A stretch of DNA of 64,000 nucleotides from NCBI GenBank assembly GCA_049324535.1, contig JBMOOG010000010.1:62001-126000 (forward strand), given 5' to 3'. The stretch comes from JBMOOG01 sp049324535 (GTDB lineage: Bacteria > Pseudomonadota > Alphaproteobacteria > Rhodobacterales > Rhodobacteraceae). Of this stretch, positions 25,809-35,234 are shown in pieces. Position numbers and translations under genes: made by a program. A model generated the notes under the pieces. The model did no database searches, was not told where the DNA came from, and was given only the letters and a program-made list of their open reading frames with translations. Numbering within the stretch: the stretch's first letter is position 1; each line of letters starts with the position of its first letter.

Positions 25809-27104
25809 ATGACCACCCAGTCGACCCTTTCCGCCGCGAGTCGGCGCTCTCTCTTCGACACTCTCGGCATCGACACCCGGCTTCTGGGCATGGTCGGCGC
25901 CTTCGCCCTGATCTGTGCAGCGTTCTGGGTCTATACGGACGGCCGGTTCCTGTCGGCCCGCAACATCTTCAACCTGACGATCCAGACGGTCAGCGTGGCC
26001 ATCATGGCGACGGGCATGGTCTTCGTGATCGTCACGCGCAACATCGACCTGTCGGTCGGCGCGCTTCTGGCGGTCTGCTCGGCGGTGATGGGCCTGATGC
26101 AGGTCTGGATCATGCCCAAGGTGATGGGCGTGGCGCTGGGCAGCCCGCTGATCGCGCCGCTGGCGATGATCGCGGGGCTTGCGACCGGAACGGTGATCGG
26201 CGCCTTCAACGGCTGGCTCGTCGGCTATCAGAAGATCCCGTCCTTCATCGTGACGCTGGGCGGTCTGCTCGTGTGGCGCAACGTCGGCTGGTACATGACC
26301 TCGGGGCAGACGCTCGGGCCGCTCGACCAGACATTCCTGCTGTTCGGCGGATCGGAAGGCACGCTGGGCCCGACCTGGTCCTGGGTGATCGGCATCATCG
26401 CCACGCTGGCGGCGCTCTGGGGGATCTGGGGCGCGCGGCGCGCGAAGATCGCGCATGAATTCCCGGTCAAGCCGGTCTGGGCCGAGATCGCGATGGGCGT
26501 CCTCGCGGCGGTCTCGATTCTCGGCTTCACCGCCATCCTGAATTCCTACGACATCCCGACCGCCAAGCTTCAGCGCATGTTCGAGGCGCGCGGGGAGGTG
26601 ATGCCGGAGGGCTACACCGAGGGCTACGGGCTGCCGATTTCGGTTCTGATCCTCATCATCGTCGCGATCGCCATGACCATCCTGGCGCGGCGCACGCGCC
26701 TTGGCCGCTACATCTTCGCCACCGGCGGCAACCCCGACGCGGCCGAGCTTTCCGGGATCAACACGCGGCTTCTGACCGTCAAGGTCTTTGCCCTGATGGG
26801 GTTCCTCTGCGGGCTGTCGGCGATCATCGCCCAGGCGCGGCTCCAGAACCACACCAACGACATCGGCACGCTGGACGAGCTGCGCGTGATCGCGGCGGCG
26901 GTCATCGGCGGCACGGCGCTGTCGGGCGGCATCGGCACGATCTATGGCGCCATTCTCGGGGCGCTCATCATGCAGTCGCTCGCATCCGGGATGGCGATGG
27001 TCGGCGTGGACAGCCCGTTCCAGAACATCGTCGTCGGCATCGTTCTGGTGCTGGCCGTGTGGATCGACATCATCTACCGCAAGCGCACGGGGGCCCTGAA
27101 ATGA
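25809..27104 (+). CDS. xylH: D-xylose ABC transporter permease
   Basis: A 431-residue permease of the CUT2/BPD_transp_2 family with about ten membrane segments. The EAA-like cytoplasmic motif region is [20 protein letters not shown], and [19 protein letters not shown] is typical of XylH/RbsC. Its extra length compared with RbsC comes from a hydrophilic loop at about residues 210-280, as in E. coli XylH. AGGAG precedes the ATG by 5 bases. The last codons overlap the xylG start (ATGA). Confidence 0.95.
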   Translation: MTTQSTLSAASRRSLFDTLGIDTRLLGMVGAFALICAAFWVYTDGRFLSARNIFNLTIQTVSVAIMATGMVFVIVTRNIDLSVGALLAVCSAVMGLMQVWIMPKVMGVALGSPLIAPLAMIAGLATGTVIGAFNGWLVGYQKIPSFIVTLGGLLVWRNVGWYMTSGQTLGPLDQTFLLFGGSEGTLGPTWSWVIGIIATLAALWGIWGARRAKIAHEFPVKPVWAEIAMGVLAAVSILGFTAILNSYDIPTAKLQRMFEARGEVMPEGYTEGYGLPISVLILIIVAIAMTILARRTRLGRYIFATGGNPDAAELSGINTRLLTVKVFALMGFLCGLSAIIAQARLQNHTNDIGTLDELRVIAAAVIGGTALSGGIGTIYGAILGALIMQSLASGMAMVGVDSPFQNIVVGIVLVLAVWIDIIYRKRTGALK

Positions 27105-27862
27105 TCGTGGACAAGACGGTTCCTCTGGTCGAGATGCGCGACATCTCGATTTCCTTCGGGGGCATCAAGGCGGTGGATCACGTCACCATCGACCTTCATC
27201 CCGGCGAGGTGGTCGGGCTTCTGGGTCACAACGGCGCCGGAAAATCGACCCTCATCAAGTGTCTGTCCGGGGCCTACCAGATGGATTCGGGCGAGATCCG
27301 CATCGACGGCGAGAAGGTCGAGATCCGCAACCCGCGCGACGCGCGCGCCCTGAACATCGAGACGATCTACCAGACGCTGGCGCTGGCCGACAACCTGGAC
27401 GCCGCCTCGAACCTGTTTCTCGGGCGCGAGCTGGTGACGGCGGCGGGCTTCGTGGACGATGCGCGGATGGAGGCGGAGACGCGCAAGATCATGGGCCGTC
27501 TCAACCCCAACTTCCGCAAGTTCAAGGAACCCGTCTCGGCGCTGTCGGGCGGGCAGCGGCAGTCGGTGGCCATTGCGCGCGCGGTCTATTTCAACGCCCG
27601 CATCCTGATCATGGACGAGCCCACCGCCGCGCTCGGCCCGCACGAGACGCAGATGGTGTCGGAACTGATCCAGGAGCTGAAGGCGCAGGGCCTCGGCATC
27701 TTCCTGATCGAGCACGACATCCACAACGTGATGAAGCTCTGCGACCGGGCGAGTGTCATGAAGAACGGCCAGCTTGTCGGCACGGTGAACGTCAAGGACG
27801 TGACCGACGAGGACATCCTCGCGATGATCATCCTCGGCAAGAAGCCCGAGAAGGCGGCGTGA
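27101..27862 (+). CDS. xylG: Sugar ABC transporter ATP-binding protein, single-domain XylG type
   Basis: A 253-residue ATPase with Walker A ([10 protein letters not shown]), Q-loop (YQTLALADN), signature [14 protein letters not shown] and Walker B ([13 protein letters not shown]). E. coli XylG has two fused ATPase domains (about 500 residues); this protein has only one, as in fructose-type (FrcA) transporters of rhizobia, so it should work as a homodimer. The start at 27101 overlaps the xylH stop. xylB begins one base after its stop. Confidence 0.92.
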   Translation: MIVDKTVPLVEMRDISISFGGIKAVDHVTIDLHPGEVVGLLGHNGAGKSTLIKCLSGAYQMDSGEIRIDGEKVEIRNPRDARALNIETIYQTLALADNLDAASNLFLGRELVTAAGFVDDARMEAETRKIMGRLNPNFRKFKEPVSALSGGQRQSVAIARAVYFNARILIMDEPTAALGPHETQMVSELIQELKAQGLGIFLIEHDIHNVMKLCDRASVMKNGQLVGTVNVKDVTDEDILAMIILGKKPEKAA

Positions 27863-27863
27863 G

Positions 27864-29300
27864 ATGTATCTCGGGCTCGATCTCGGCACCTCGGGCCTGA
27901 AAGGCATCCTCGTCGACGACGCGCAGACGGTCGTCGCCGAGGCGTCGGCCCCCCTGACGGTCTCGCGCCCGCAGGACGGCTGGTCCGAACAGTCGCCGGC
28001 CGACTGGATCGCGGCCGCCGAGCAGGTCCTTTCGGCGCTGTCGGGCGCGGGCCTGTCGGGCCTGAAGGCGATCGGGCTGTCGGGCCAGATGCACGGGGCG
28101 ACGCTGCTTGACGCGGCCGACAACGTGCTGCGGCCCTGCATCCTCTGGAACGACACCCGCGCCCATGCCGAGGCGGCCGAACTGGACGCCGACCCGCGTT
28201 TCCGGGCGATTTCCGGCAACATCGTCTTTCCGGGATTCACGGCGCCCAAGCTTGTCTGGGTCGCGCGGCACGAACCGGCGATCTTCGGGCGGGTGGCGAA
28301 GGTGCTTCTGCCGAAGGACTACCTGCGGCTCTGGCTGACCGGCGAGCATGTGGCCGAGATGTCGGATGCGGCGGGGACGAGCTGGCTCGACACCGGCGCG
28401 CGGGCCTGGTCGGACGATCTTCTGGCCGCGTCGGGCATGTCGCGGGCGCAGATGCCGCGGCTGGTCGAGGGCTCGGCGGTCTCGGGTCAGGTGCGCGACA
28501 GTCTGGCGCAGCGCTTCGGGATGCCGGCCGGGGTCGTGGTGGCGGGTGGTGGCGGCGACAACGCGGCCTCGGGCGTCGGCGTCGGCGTGGTGAAGGCCGG
28601 GCAGGCCTTCGTGTCGCTGGGCACGTCGGGGGTTCTGTTCGCGGCGAACGACGGCTATCAGCCCGACCCGGCCACGGCGGTGCACACCTTCTGTCACGCG
28701 CTGCCCGGAGCCTGGCACCAGATGGGGGTGATCCTGGCAGCCACCGACGCGCTGAACTGGTTTGCACGTCTCGCGGGTTCGGATGCGGCGGGACTGACCG
28801 GTGGCCTCGGCCCTCTGAAAGCGCCGGGTAAGACCCTGTTCCTGCCCTATCTGGGTGGCGAGCGCACGCCCCTGAACGATTCCGCGATCCGTGGCGCCTT
28901 CGTCGGTCTCGAGCACGCCACGGACCGCGCAGCCGCGACCCGGGCCGTGCTCGAGGGCGTGACCTTTGCCATCCGCGACTGCCGCGACGCGCTGGCCGCG
29001 ACCGGCACCCGCATCGACCGGCTTCTGGCGGTCGGCGGCGGCTCGCGTTCGGACTACTGGCTTTCGGCCATTGCCACGGCGCTCGGCACGCCCGTCTTGC
29101 TGCCGGTGGCCGGCGACTTCGGCGGGGCCTTCGGAGCGGCGCGCCTGGCCATCATGGCGGCGACGGGGGCGGGGGCCGAGATCGCCCGCATGCCCGCCAT
29201 CGCCCGGACCATCGACCCCGACCCCCATCTGGGTGCGGCCTTCGACGAAGGCCACGCCCGTTTCCGTTCCGCGCGCGACGCGATCAGAGGACTGACATGA
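27864..29300 (+). CDS. xylB: Xylulokinase
   Basis: A 478-residue FGGY-family kinase that phosphorylates D-xylulose to xylulose 5-phosphate. The N-terminal phosphate loop [11 protein letters not shown], the QMHGATLLD motif, ILWNDTRA, the second-domain [10 protein letters not shown] and the late [11 protein letters not shown] motif are all present. Length is normal. It is tightly packed between xylG (one base) and xylA (4-base overlap). Confidence 0.96.
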   Translation: MYLGLDLGTSGLKGILVDDAQTVVAEASAPLTVSRPQDGWSEQSPADWIAAAEQVLSALSGAGLSGLKAIGLSGQMHGATLLDAADNVLRPCILWNDTRAHAEAAELDADPRFRAISGNIVFPGFTAPKLVWVARHEPAIFGRVAKVLLPKDYLRLWLTGEHVAEMSDAAGTSWLDTGARAWSDDLLAASGMSRAQMPRLVEGSAVSGQVRDSLAQRFGMPAGVVVAGGGGDNAASGVGVGVVKAGQAFVSLGTSGVLFAANDGYQPDPATAVHTFCHALPGAWHQMGVILAATDALNWFARLAGSDAAGLTGGLGPLKAPGKTLFLPYLGGERTPLNDSAIRGAFVGLEHATDRAAATRAVLEGVTFAIRDCRDALAATGTRIDRLLAVGGGSRSDYWLSAIATALGTPVLLPVAGDFGGAFGAARLAIMAATGAGAEIARMPAIARTIDPDPHLGAAFDEGHARFRSARDAIRGLT

Positions 29301-30598
29301 CCGACTTCTTCAAGGGTATCCCGCCGATCCGCTACGAGGGCCTCGAAAGCACCCACGACTTCGCCTTCCGGCACTACAACCCCGACGAGGTGGTGATGGG
29401 CAAGCGGATGGAGGACCATCTGCGCTTTGCGGTCGCCTACTGGCACAGCTTTGCCTGGCCGGGGGGCGATCCTTTCGGCGGGCAGACCTTCGATCGGCCG
29501 TGGTTCGGCGACAGCATGGACCACGCCCGGCTCAAGGCCGACGCGGCTTTCGAGCTGTTCGCCATTCTCGACGTGCCGTTCTTCTGCTTCCACGACGCCG
29601 ATGTCCGGCCGGAGGGTGCGACCTGGGGCGAGAGCCTGCGGAACTTCGAGGAGATCACCGACTACCTTGCGAGGAAGATGGAGACGAGCCGCACCCGTCT
29701 GCTCTGGGGCACGGCGAACCTCTTCTCGCACCGTCGCTTCATGGCGGGCGCGGCCACCAACCCCGACCCCGATGTCTTTGCCTGGTCGGCGGCGACGGTG
29801 AAGGCCTGCATGGACGCGACCCAGCGGCTCGGCGGGCAGAACTACGTGCTCTGGGGCGGGCGCGAGGGCTACGAGACGCTGCTGAACACCGACCTCGCGC
29901 GTGAACGCCGGCAGGCGGGCCGGTTCCTGCAGATGGTCGTCGAATACAAGCACAAGATCGGCTTCAAGGGCGCGATCCTGATCGAGCCGAAACCGCAGGA
30001 GCCCTCGAAGCACCAGTACGACTACGACGTGGCGACGGTCTACGGGTTCCTGAAGGAGTTCGGCCTCGAGACGGAAGTGAAGGTGAACATCGAGCAGGGC
30101 CACGCCATCCTGGCGGGCCACAGCTTCGAGCATGAGCTGGCGCTGGCGGCGTCGCTCGGCATCTTCGGGTCGATCGACATGAACCGCAACGACTACCAGT
30201 CGGGCTGGGACACCGACCAGTTCCCCGACAACGTGCCGGAGATGGCGCGCGCCTATTACGAGGTGCTGCGCGCGGGCGGCTTCACCACCGGCGGCACGAA
30301 TTTCGACGCCAAGATCCGCCGCCAGAGCCTCGACCCCGAGGATCTGGTCCTGGCCCATGTCGGCGCGATGGATGTGTGCGCGCGCGCGCTGAAGGCGGCG
30401 GCGGCGCTCCTGCAGGACGGATCGCTCGAGACCGCACGGGCCGAGCGCTACGCCTCTTGGGATCTGCCCGCGAATCGGGCCATGCTCGACGGCACGCTGG
30501 AACAGGCCGCGGCGCGAATCGGTGCCGACAATCCGGGTCCGGAGCCGCGCTCGGGCCGGCAGGAACGGCTCGAGAATCTCTGGAACCGCTACGTCTGA
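29297..30598 (+). CDS. xylA: Xylose isomerase (class II)
   Basis: A 433-residue xylose isomerase converting D-xylose to D-xylulose. Active-site landmarks are [15 protein letters not shown], the catalytic His-Asp pair [13 protein letters not shown], the metal ligands in [16 protein letters not shown] and the [19 protein letters not shown] motif. The length and long N-terminus make it class II. It overlaps xylB by 4 bases and ends the operon; no clear terminator follows. Confidence 0.98.
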   Translation: MTDFFKGIPPIRYEGLESTHDFAFRHYNPDEVVMGKRMEDHLRFAVAYWHSFAWPGGDPFGGQTFDRPWFGDSMDHARLKADAAFELFAILDVPFFCFHDADVRPEGATWGESLRNFEEITDYLARKMETSRTRLLWGTANLFSHRRFMAGAATNPDPDVFAWSAATVKACMDATQRLGGQNYVLWGGREGYETLLNTDLARERRQAGRFLQMVVEYKHKIGFKGAILIEPKPQEPSKHQYDYDVATVYGFLKEFGLETEVKVNIEQGHAILAGHSFEHELALAASLGIFGSIDMNRNDYQSGWDTDQFPDNVPEMARAYYEVLRAGGFTTGGTNFDAKIRRQSLDPEDLVLAHVGAMDVCARALKAAAALLQDGSLETARAERYASWDLPANRAMLDGTLEQAAARIGADNPGPEPRSGRQERLENLWNRYV

Positions 30599-30794
30599 TC
30601 TCGGAAAACCGGGCAGAAATTCGGCGCGTGGGGCTGTCCGTGGCCGGAATCCAGGCAGCCCGACGGCGGGGGGGCGCGGATTGCCGCCGGCCGGCGTCGA
30701 TTCCTCCTTCGCAAAACGGATTCATCTTGCGTTTACTACCTATGGTTGTATCTGACTCGGGTGTCGGTTCGATCGCGACCAAGGAGCTTCGGGC
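30599..30794. other. 196-base intergenic region after xylA
   Basis: The last 80 bases are noticeably AT-richer (around 30715-30765) and probably hold the promoter of the sugar transferase; TTGCGT and TATCTG 16 bases apart are a weak candidate pair. No terminator for the xyl operon is obvious. Confidence 0.3.
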
Positions 30795-31467
30795 ATGTCG
30801 ATCCCCTTTTTCGAGTTCGTTGATCTTCCGGCCCATCGTTCCCGGCCGGGTCTCTATGCCGCTTTCGGCAAGCGGGTTCTGGATGTCGCCCTCATCCTTC
30901 TGATGGCGCCGGTCGTCGTACCCGTCATGGCCGTGATCCTTCTGGTCTCCATGGCGCAGGGGGGGGCGCCCGCTTTACGTGCAGGAGCGTCTGGGCCGGG
31001 ACGGCCGGCGGTTCCGGTGCTGGAAGGTGCGCACGATGGTGCACGATGCCGACGCCGAGCTGCGCCGGATCCTGGATCGCGACCCGGAGCTTGCGGCGGA
31101 ATGGGCCGCCCATCAGAAACTGTCCCGCGATCCCCGCATCACCCGCTTCGGGCATGTTCTGCGCCGCACCAGCCTGGATGAGCTTCCGCAACTGTGGAAT
31201 GTGTTGCGTGGCGACATGAGCCTGGTCGGTCCGCGGCCCTTCCTGCCCGAGCAGGCGCCGCTCTATGCCGGCGGGAATCGGGACGCCGCCTACTTCCGGC
31301 TGCGCCCCGGCCTGACCGGACTCTGGCAGGTGTCGCGGCGAAACGCCGGCACCTTTGCCGAACGCGCCGAATACGATGCCGAATACGGACGCGACGTCAG
31401 CCTGATGCGCGACCTCGCCATCCTGGCGCGCACGGTGGGTGTCGTGCTGCGGGCCACGGGGCGCTGA
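30795..31467 (+). pseudogene. Frameshifted exopolysaccharide sugar transferase (ExoY-like)
   Basis: A bacterial sugar transferase (undecaprenyl-phosphate hexose-phosphate transferase type) broken by one base. The first frame codes for the N-terminal membrane anchor (GKRVLDVALILLMAPVVVPVMAVILLV). It then shifts at an 8-G tract (30959-30966), and the rest (RPLYVQERLGRDGRRFRCWK, then [23 protein letters not shown] and RPGLTGLWQVS) continues in another frame to the stop at 31467. Removing one G restores a 223-residue protein of normal ExoY length. Ribosome-binding site AAGGAG precedes the ATG. The cause may be a sequencing error, phase variation or true decay. Confidence 0.85.
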
Positions 31468-31480
31468 GCGTCCCGGCCCG

Positions 31481-32185
31481 TCACTGCCGCCGCAGCCAGA
31501 GCGCCTTGTCCCCCATCGCGGCAACGAAGGCCTCATGCGCGGCCGCCTCCTGCGCGGTGATGCGCGGGGCGAGCGGTGCCGGGCGCGGCGGGATCCGCCA
31601 GTCGGCCGCCGGGTTGGCCCCTGAGTCTGCATCGCGCGCGTCGATCGCCACATTCAGACCAAACGTCGGCTGCCGACCGCCGATGAGCTCCAGATAGACC
31701 TCGGCCAGAAGCTCGGAATCGAGCAGGGCGCCGTGCTTTTCGCGGCTCGAGTTGTCGATTCCGAACCGGCGGCACAGCGCGTCGAGCGACACCGGCGAGC
31801 CGGGAAACTTGCGTCGGGCGATCAGAAGGGTGTCGACGGCCCGTTCCGCGGCGATCTCGGCCAGACCCAGCCAGCCGAGTTCCGCGTTTAGGAATTTCAT
31901 GTCGAAGGCAGCGTTGTGGATCACCAGACGCGACTCGGCTCCGATGAAGCTCAGGAATCCGTCTGCAATCTCCGAGAACCGCGGCTTGTCGCGCAGGAAA
32001 TCGTCGCCCAGCCCATGGACGGCAAAGGCCTCGGCCGGCATCGCGCGCTCGGGGTTGATGTACTGGTGATAGACCCGTCCGGTCGGCACATGGTTGAACA
32101 GCTCGACCGCGCCGATCTCGACGATCCGGTGACCCTCGGCCGGCTCGAATCCGGTGGTTTCGGTGTCGAGTACGATCTCACGCAT
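31481..32185 (-). CDS. dnaQ: DNA polymerase III epsilon subunit (3'-5' proofreading exonuclease)
   Basis: A 234-residue DEDDh exonuclease. ExoI is [10 protein letters not shown], ExoII is [13 protein letters not shown] and ExoIII is [16 protein letters not shown], carrying the catalytic acids and histidine. The C-terminal tail after about residue 180 is the polymerase-binding region. It proofreads for the replicative polymerase. It overlaps the start of coaE by 8 bases. In related genomes this coaE-dnaQ pair is usually followed by secB; here a sugar transferase converges on it instead. Confidence 0.97.
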   Translation of the reverse strand: MREIVLDTETTGFEPAEGHRIVEIGAVELFNHVPTGRVYHQYINPERAMPAEAFAVHGLGDDFLRDKPRFSEIADGFLSFIGAESRLVIHNAAFDMKFLNAELGWLGLAEIAAERAVDTLLIARRKFPGSPVSLDALCRRFGIDNSSREKHGALLDSELLAEVYLELIGGRQPTFGLNVAIDARDADSGANPAADWRIPPRPAPLAPRITAQEAAAHEAFVAAMGDKALWLRRQ

Positions 32186-32780
32186 TGGGTCCTCGCAGTC
32201 GGGCGATGATCCCTCGGACCGCCGCGCGGGCCGAGTCCAGGGTGGTGGTCTCGATCACGAAATCGGCGCGCCGGCGCTTTTCCGGGTCGGGGATCTGCCG
32301 TGACAGGATCAGGGCGAACTGTTCGGGGGTCATGCCGGGGCGGGCCAGAACCCGGTCACGCTGCACGTTGGGCGGGGCGGACACCACCACCACCTTGTCG
32401 AGCCCGTCCTCGGCGTGCGTTTCATAGAGAAGCGGAATGTCCAGCACCACCAGCGGCTCGCCCCGGGCCTCCGCGGCCTCGAGAAAGCGCAGGCGGTCGG
32501 CCGCCACCAGAGGATGGATCGCGGTCTCGATCCGCGACAGAAGGCCGGGCGACGCGCCGACCAGGCGGCGCAGGATGGCGCGGTCCACCGCTCCGTCGGC
32601 GGTTATCGCCTCGGGGCAGACGCGCGACAGGGCGGCAGCCCCCGGCCCGCCCGCGGCGTAGATGCGGTGCACGGCGGCATCGGCATCCCAGACCGGTACG
32701 CCCTCGTCGGCAAACAGCGCCGCGGTCGTCGACTTCCCCATGCCGATCGAGCCGGTCAGGCCGATGCGCCGCGTGGTCAT
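32178..32780 (-). CDS. coaE: Dephospho-CoA kinase
   Basis: A 200-residue P-loop kinase performing the last step of CoA synthesis. The Walker A motif is [12 protein letters not shown], followed by [12 protein letters not shown] and the [11 protein letters not shown] motif. It overlaps aroE by 4 bases upstream and dnaQ by 8 downstream, the standard alphaproteobacterial order. Confidence 0.97.
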   Translation of the reverse strand: MTTRRIGLTGSIGMGKSTTAALFADEGVPVWDADAAVHRIYAAGGPGAAALSRVCPEAITADGAVDRAILRRLVGASPGLLSRIETAIHPLVAADRLRFLEAAEARGEPLVVLDIPLLYETHAEDGLDKVVVVSAPPNVQRDRVLARPGMTPEQFALILSRQIPDPEKRRRADFVIETTTLDSARAAVRGIIARLRGPNA

Positions 32781-33616
32781 TCCGCCAGAACCGCGTCCCG
32801 CGTGGCCTGATCGACCTCGGGCCGGACACCGAACCAGCGCTCGAAGGCGGGCGCCGCCTGGTGAAGAAGCATCCCGAGCCCGTCCACGGTCGTGCAGCCG
32901 ATCGCCGCCGCCTCTTCCAGGAAGCGGGTGCGCAGCGGCGCATAGACCAGATCGGTCACGATCGCCTGGGGGGACAGGGCGTCGAGGGGAACGCGGAAAT
33001 CGGGCTTTCCGGTCATCCCGAGCGAGGTCGTGTTCACGACCGTCACCGCGCCCTCGAGCATGTTTCCGGCCTGCACCCAGTCGAAGACCACGACCTTGGC
33101 GCCGAATTCGGCGCGCAGCGTCTCGGCCCGGGCCCGGGTGCGGTTGGCGAGACGGATTTCCGGCACTCCGACCTCCAGAAGCGAGGCGATCACCGCCCGG
33201 GCCGCGCCGCCGGCACCAAGCACCGCGGCCGCACCGCCACCGGGACTCCAGCCGGGCGCGTTCTGGCGGAGGTTTGCCACGAAGCCGTATCCATCGGTGT
33301 TGTCGGCGTGGATGCGCCCGTCCTTGCGGAAGATCAGCGTGTTGGCCGCGCCGATCAGCGCCGCCCGGTCCGTCACGATGTCCGCGAGGGCCAGCACCGT
33401 CTCCTTGTGGGGGATGGTGATGTTGACCCCGACGAAGCCGGCCTTGGGCAGGGCACGAAGCACCTCGGCCAGGTCGGCGTGGGCGACGTCCATGGGAATG
33501 TAATGGCCGGCGATTCCGTAGGTCTTCAGCCAGTGCGCGTGAAGGCGGGGCGACTTCGAGTGCGCGACAGGCGAGCCAATGACGCCAGCGAGCGGGATGC
33601 GGGGATGATCGGTCAT
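32777..33616 (-). CDS. aroE: Shikimate dehydrogenase
   Basis: A 279-residue NADP-dependent shikimate dehydrogenase. Substrate-site motifs are GSPVAHSKSPRLHAHW (Ser and Lys region), the catalytic Lys in NITIPHKE and HADNTDGYG; the nucleotide-binding loop is VLGAGGAARAV and the NRTRAR motif follows. The ATG at 33616 is one base from the assembly gap, so its ribosome-binding site and the link to maf are missing. Confidence 0.97.
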   Translation of the reverse strand: MTDHPRIPLAGVIGSPVAHSKSPRLHAHWLKTYGIAGHYIPMDVAHADLAEVLRALPKAGFVGVNITIPHKETVLALADIVTDRAALIGAANTLIFRKDGRIHADNTDGYGFVANLRQNAPGWSPGGGAAAVLGAGGAARAVIASLLEVGVPEIRLANRTRARAETLRAEFGAKVVVFDWVQAGNMLEGAVTVVNTTSLGMTGKPDFRVPLDALSPQAIVTDLVYAPLRTRFLEEAAAIGCTTVDGLGMLLHQAAPAFERWFGVRPEVDQATRDAVLAE

Positions 33617-33617
33617 G

Positions 33618-33627
33618 NNNNNNNNNN
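33618..33627. other. Assembly gap (10 N)
   Basis: Ten undetermined bases between aroE and maf. The number is probably a placeholder, so the true length is unknown. The maf stop codon and aroE ribosome-binding site fall here. Confidence 1.
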
Positions 33628-34221
33628 TGACGGGATGTCGCCCCGTGCGCGCAGCCACGTCAAGAGTTCGATAAGGGGTAGACCCAGGATCGTGAACCAG
33701 TCGCCCTCGATGCGTGACATGAGCCGCACACCTTCCTCTTCGAGCTTGTAGGCGCCGACGCTCTGGCGGATGCTGTCCCAGTTCCGGTCGACATAGCCGG
33801 CGATGAACTCCGGGCTGAGCGTGGCCATGGTCAGGCGCGCCACGCCCACATGCCGCCAGAGCGGCTGTCCGTCCTGCACGGCGACCAGGGCCGAATACAG
33901 TCGGTGGGTGCGACCCGAAAGCCGGGCGAGCTGGTCGCGGGCCTCGTCCGGGTCGCCCGCCTTGGCGAAGATCGCACCCTCGCATTCGAGAATCTGATCG
34001 GCGCCAAGAACAAGCGCGCCCGGCCGGCGCGAGGCGACGCGCAGGGCTTTTGTTTCCGCCAGGGTGTCGGCAAGGTCGCGCGGGGTGCCGCCCTCTGCCA
34101 GAAGCGCGGCCCGGATCGATTCCTCGTCCACGCGGGCGGGCACGATCTCGGCCGGAAGCCCGGCCTGGGCAAGAAGGCGCGCGCGGATTTCCGAGGCCGA
34201 GGCAAGGATCAGGGGTGGCAT
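33628..34221 (-). CDS. Maf family nucleotide pyrophosphatase (3' end lost in gap)
   Basis: 198 codons of a Maf protein, complete but for the last residues and stop, which lie in the N gap. Motifs are LILASASEIRARLL at the N-terminus, KALRVA, the catalytic VLGADQILE and SIRQSVGAYKLEEEGVRL. Maf proteins hydrolyse non-standard or modified NTPs (dTTP/UTP class or 7-methyl-GTP class). The sequence resembles the YceF-like 7-methyl-GTP class, but this is not certain. The start at 34221 overlaps a DnaA-box-like sequence at the edge of the predicted origin. Confidence 0.92.
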
Positions 34222-34640
34222 GTGGACAAGCCTGCGCAAAAGCGTGGGAACGGCCTGTGTGCGGGTCTAGCGGAGTCCGGGTCGGTGGACAAGGTGCCCG
34301 GTCCGCCGGACGTCCGGTCCGGGTTGTCCCGATGTGCGGCACATCGTCCCCGGGGTGTGGAGAACGGATTGGTCCCCGAATGCCCCCGCGTCATGTCCAC
34401 AGAGACTGCGACATCGGCTATCGTCTAACACATTGAAATTACGTGTTTCATTCGCAGTCCTCATGCAGACCGGTGGCTACTCACAGAATTTTCCACAGGA
34501 TCCGCGGCTTGTGGATGCAACGGCCGGAAATCCCCTTGTCCCGAAACCCACAGGACCAACGGCATCAGCATCCTTCTTCCTTGAATCCAGATTGATTAGA
34601 AGATCAGGTGCAGGGAAGGGGACGGAACGGGGAAGACGCG
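34222..34640. other. Probable chromosomal replication origin (oriC) region
   Basis: A 419-base gene-free region between divergent maf and hemJ. DnaA-box-like sequences (consensus TTATCCACA, one mismatch each) are TTGTCCACA at 34221-34229 (minus), TTCTCCACA at 34356-34364 (minus) and TTTTCCACA at 34489-34497 (plus). Two-mismatch sites lie at 34284-34292, 34393-34401 and 34510-34518. AT-rich segments (about 34423-34460 and 34575-34605) and two GANTC sites (34273, 34583) are present. The Caulobacter origin lies at the same point in the hemE/maf gene order. Confidence 0.65.
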
Positions 34641-35114
34641 ATGGACTGGATCACCGGCACGCTTGCGGCGGCCTATCTCTGGGTGAAGGCCCTGCATGTG
34701 ATCTCGGTCATCACCTGGATGGCGGGGATCTTCTATCTGCCGCGCCTGTTCGTCTATCACGTCGAAGGGTTGAACAAGGCGGGCGTGGTGGCCGGCAGCG
34801 ACATGGACCGGCTGTTCCAGAGGCAGGAGCGGCTGCTTCTGAAGGCGATCATGAATCCCTCGCTGATCGCGACCTGGCTCTTCGGCCTGATGCTGGTGTT
34901 CACACCCGGCATCGTGGACTGGTCGCTGGTCTGGCCCTGGACCAAGGCGGCCAGCGTGCTGGGGATGACCTGGTTCCACATGTGGCTGGCCGGGCGGCGC
35001 AAGGACTTCCTGTCCGGAACCAACCGCCTGACCGGTCGCCAGTACCGGATCATGAACGAGGTGCCGACGGTGCTGATGCTGGTCATCGTCTTCTCGGTGA
35101 TCCTCAAGTTCTAG
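34641..35114 (+). CDS. hemJ: Protoporphyrinogen IX oxidase HemJ
   Basis: A 157-residue inner-membrane protein of the HemJ (UPF0093, CopD-like) family with about four membrane helices. The conserved histidine and arginine motifs KALHVISVITWMAG and FYLPRLFVYHVE are near the N-terminus, and FHMWLAGRRKDF lies in a later loop. HemJ oxidises protoporphyrinogen IX to protoporphyrin IX in bacteria lacking HemY or HemG. The ATG at 34641 follows GGGGAAG. It lies directly beside the predicted origin. Confidence 0.93.
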   Translation: MDWITGTLAAAYLWVKALHVISVITWMAGIFYLPRLFVYHVEGLNKAGVVAGSDMDRLFQRQERLLLKAIMNPSLIATWLFGLMLVFTPGIVDWSLVWPWTKAASVLGMTWFHMWLAGRRKDFLSGTNRLTGRQYRIMNEVPTVLMLVIVFSVILKF

Positions 35115-35122
35115 CGGCTTGG

Positions 35123-35186
35123 TTGACTTTCGGGCCCCCGAGGGTGTATCCGTCGCGCTGACAGGGCCGTCCGGCCCGTGGTTTTT
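35123..35186 (+). promoter_or_regulatory. rho promoter and leader hairpin (candidate)
   Basis: TTGACT (35123-35128) and TATCCG (35147-35152) are 18 bases apart. They are followed by a short stem, GGGCC (35164-35168) with GGCCC (35173-35177), and a T run (35182-35186) 49 bases before the rho ATG. It could be a hemJ terminator or a leader attenuator; E. coli rho is autoregulated through its leader. Confidence 0.4.
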
Positions 35187-35234
35187 CCCTTCACATGATC
35201 CGAGTGCGCCCCGGCGCCCCATCTGCGGTTTGCC

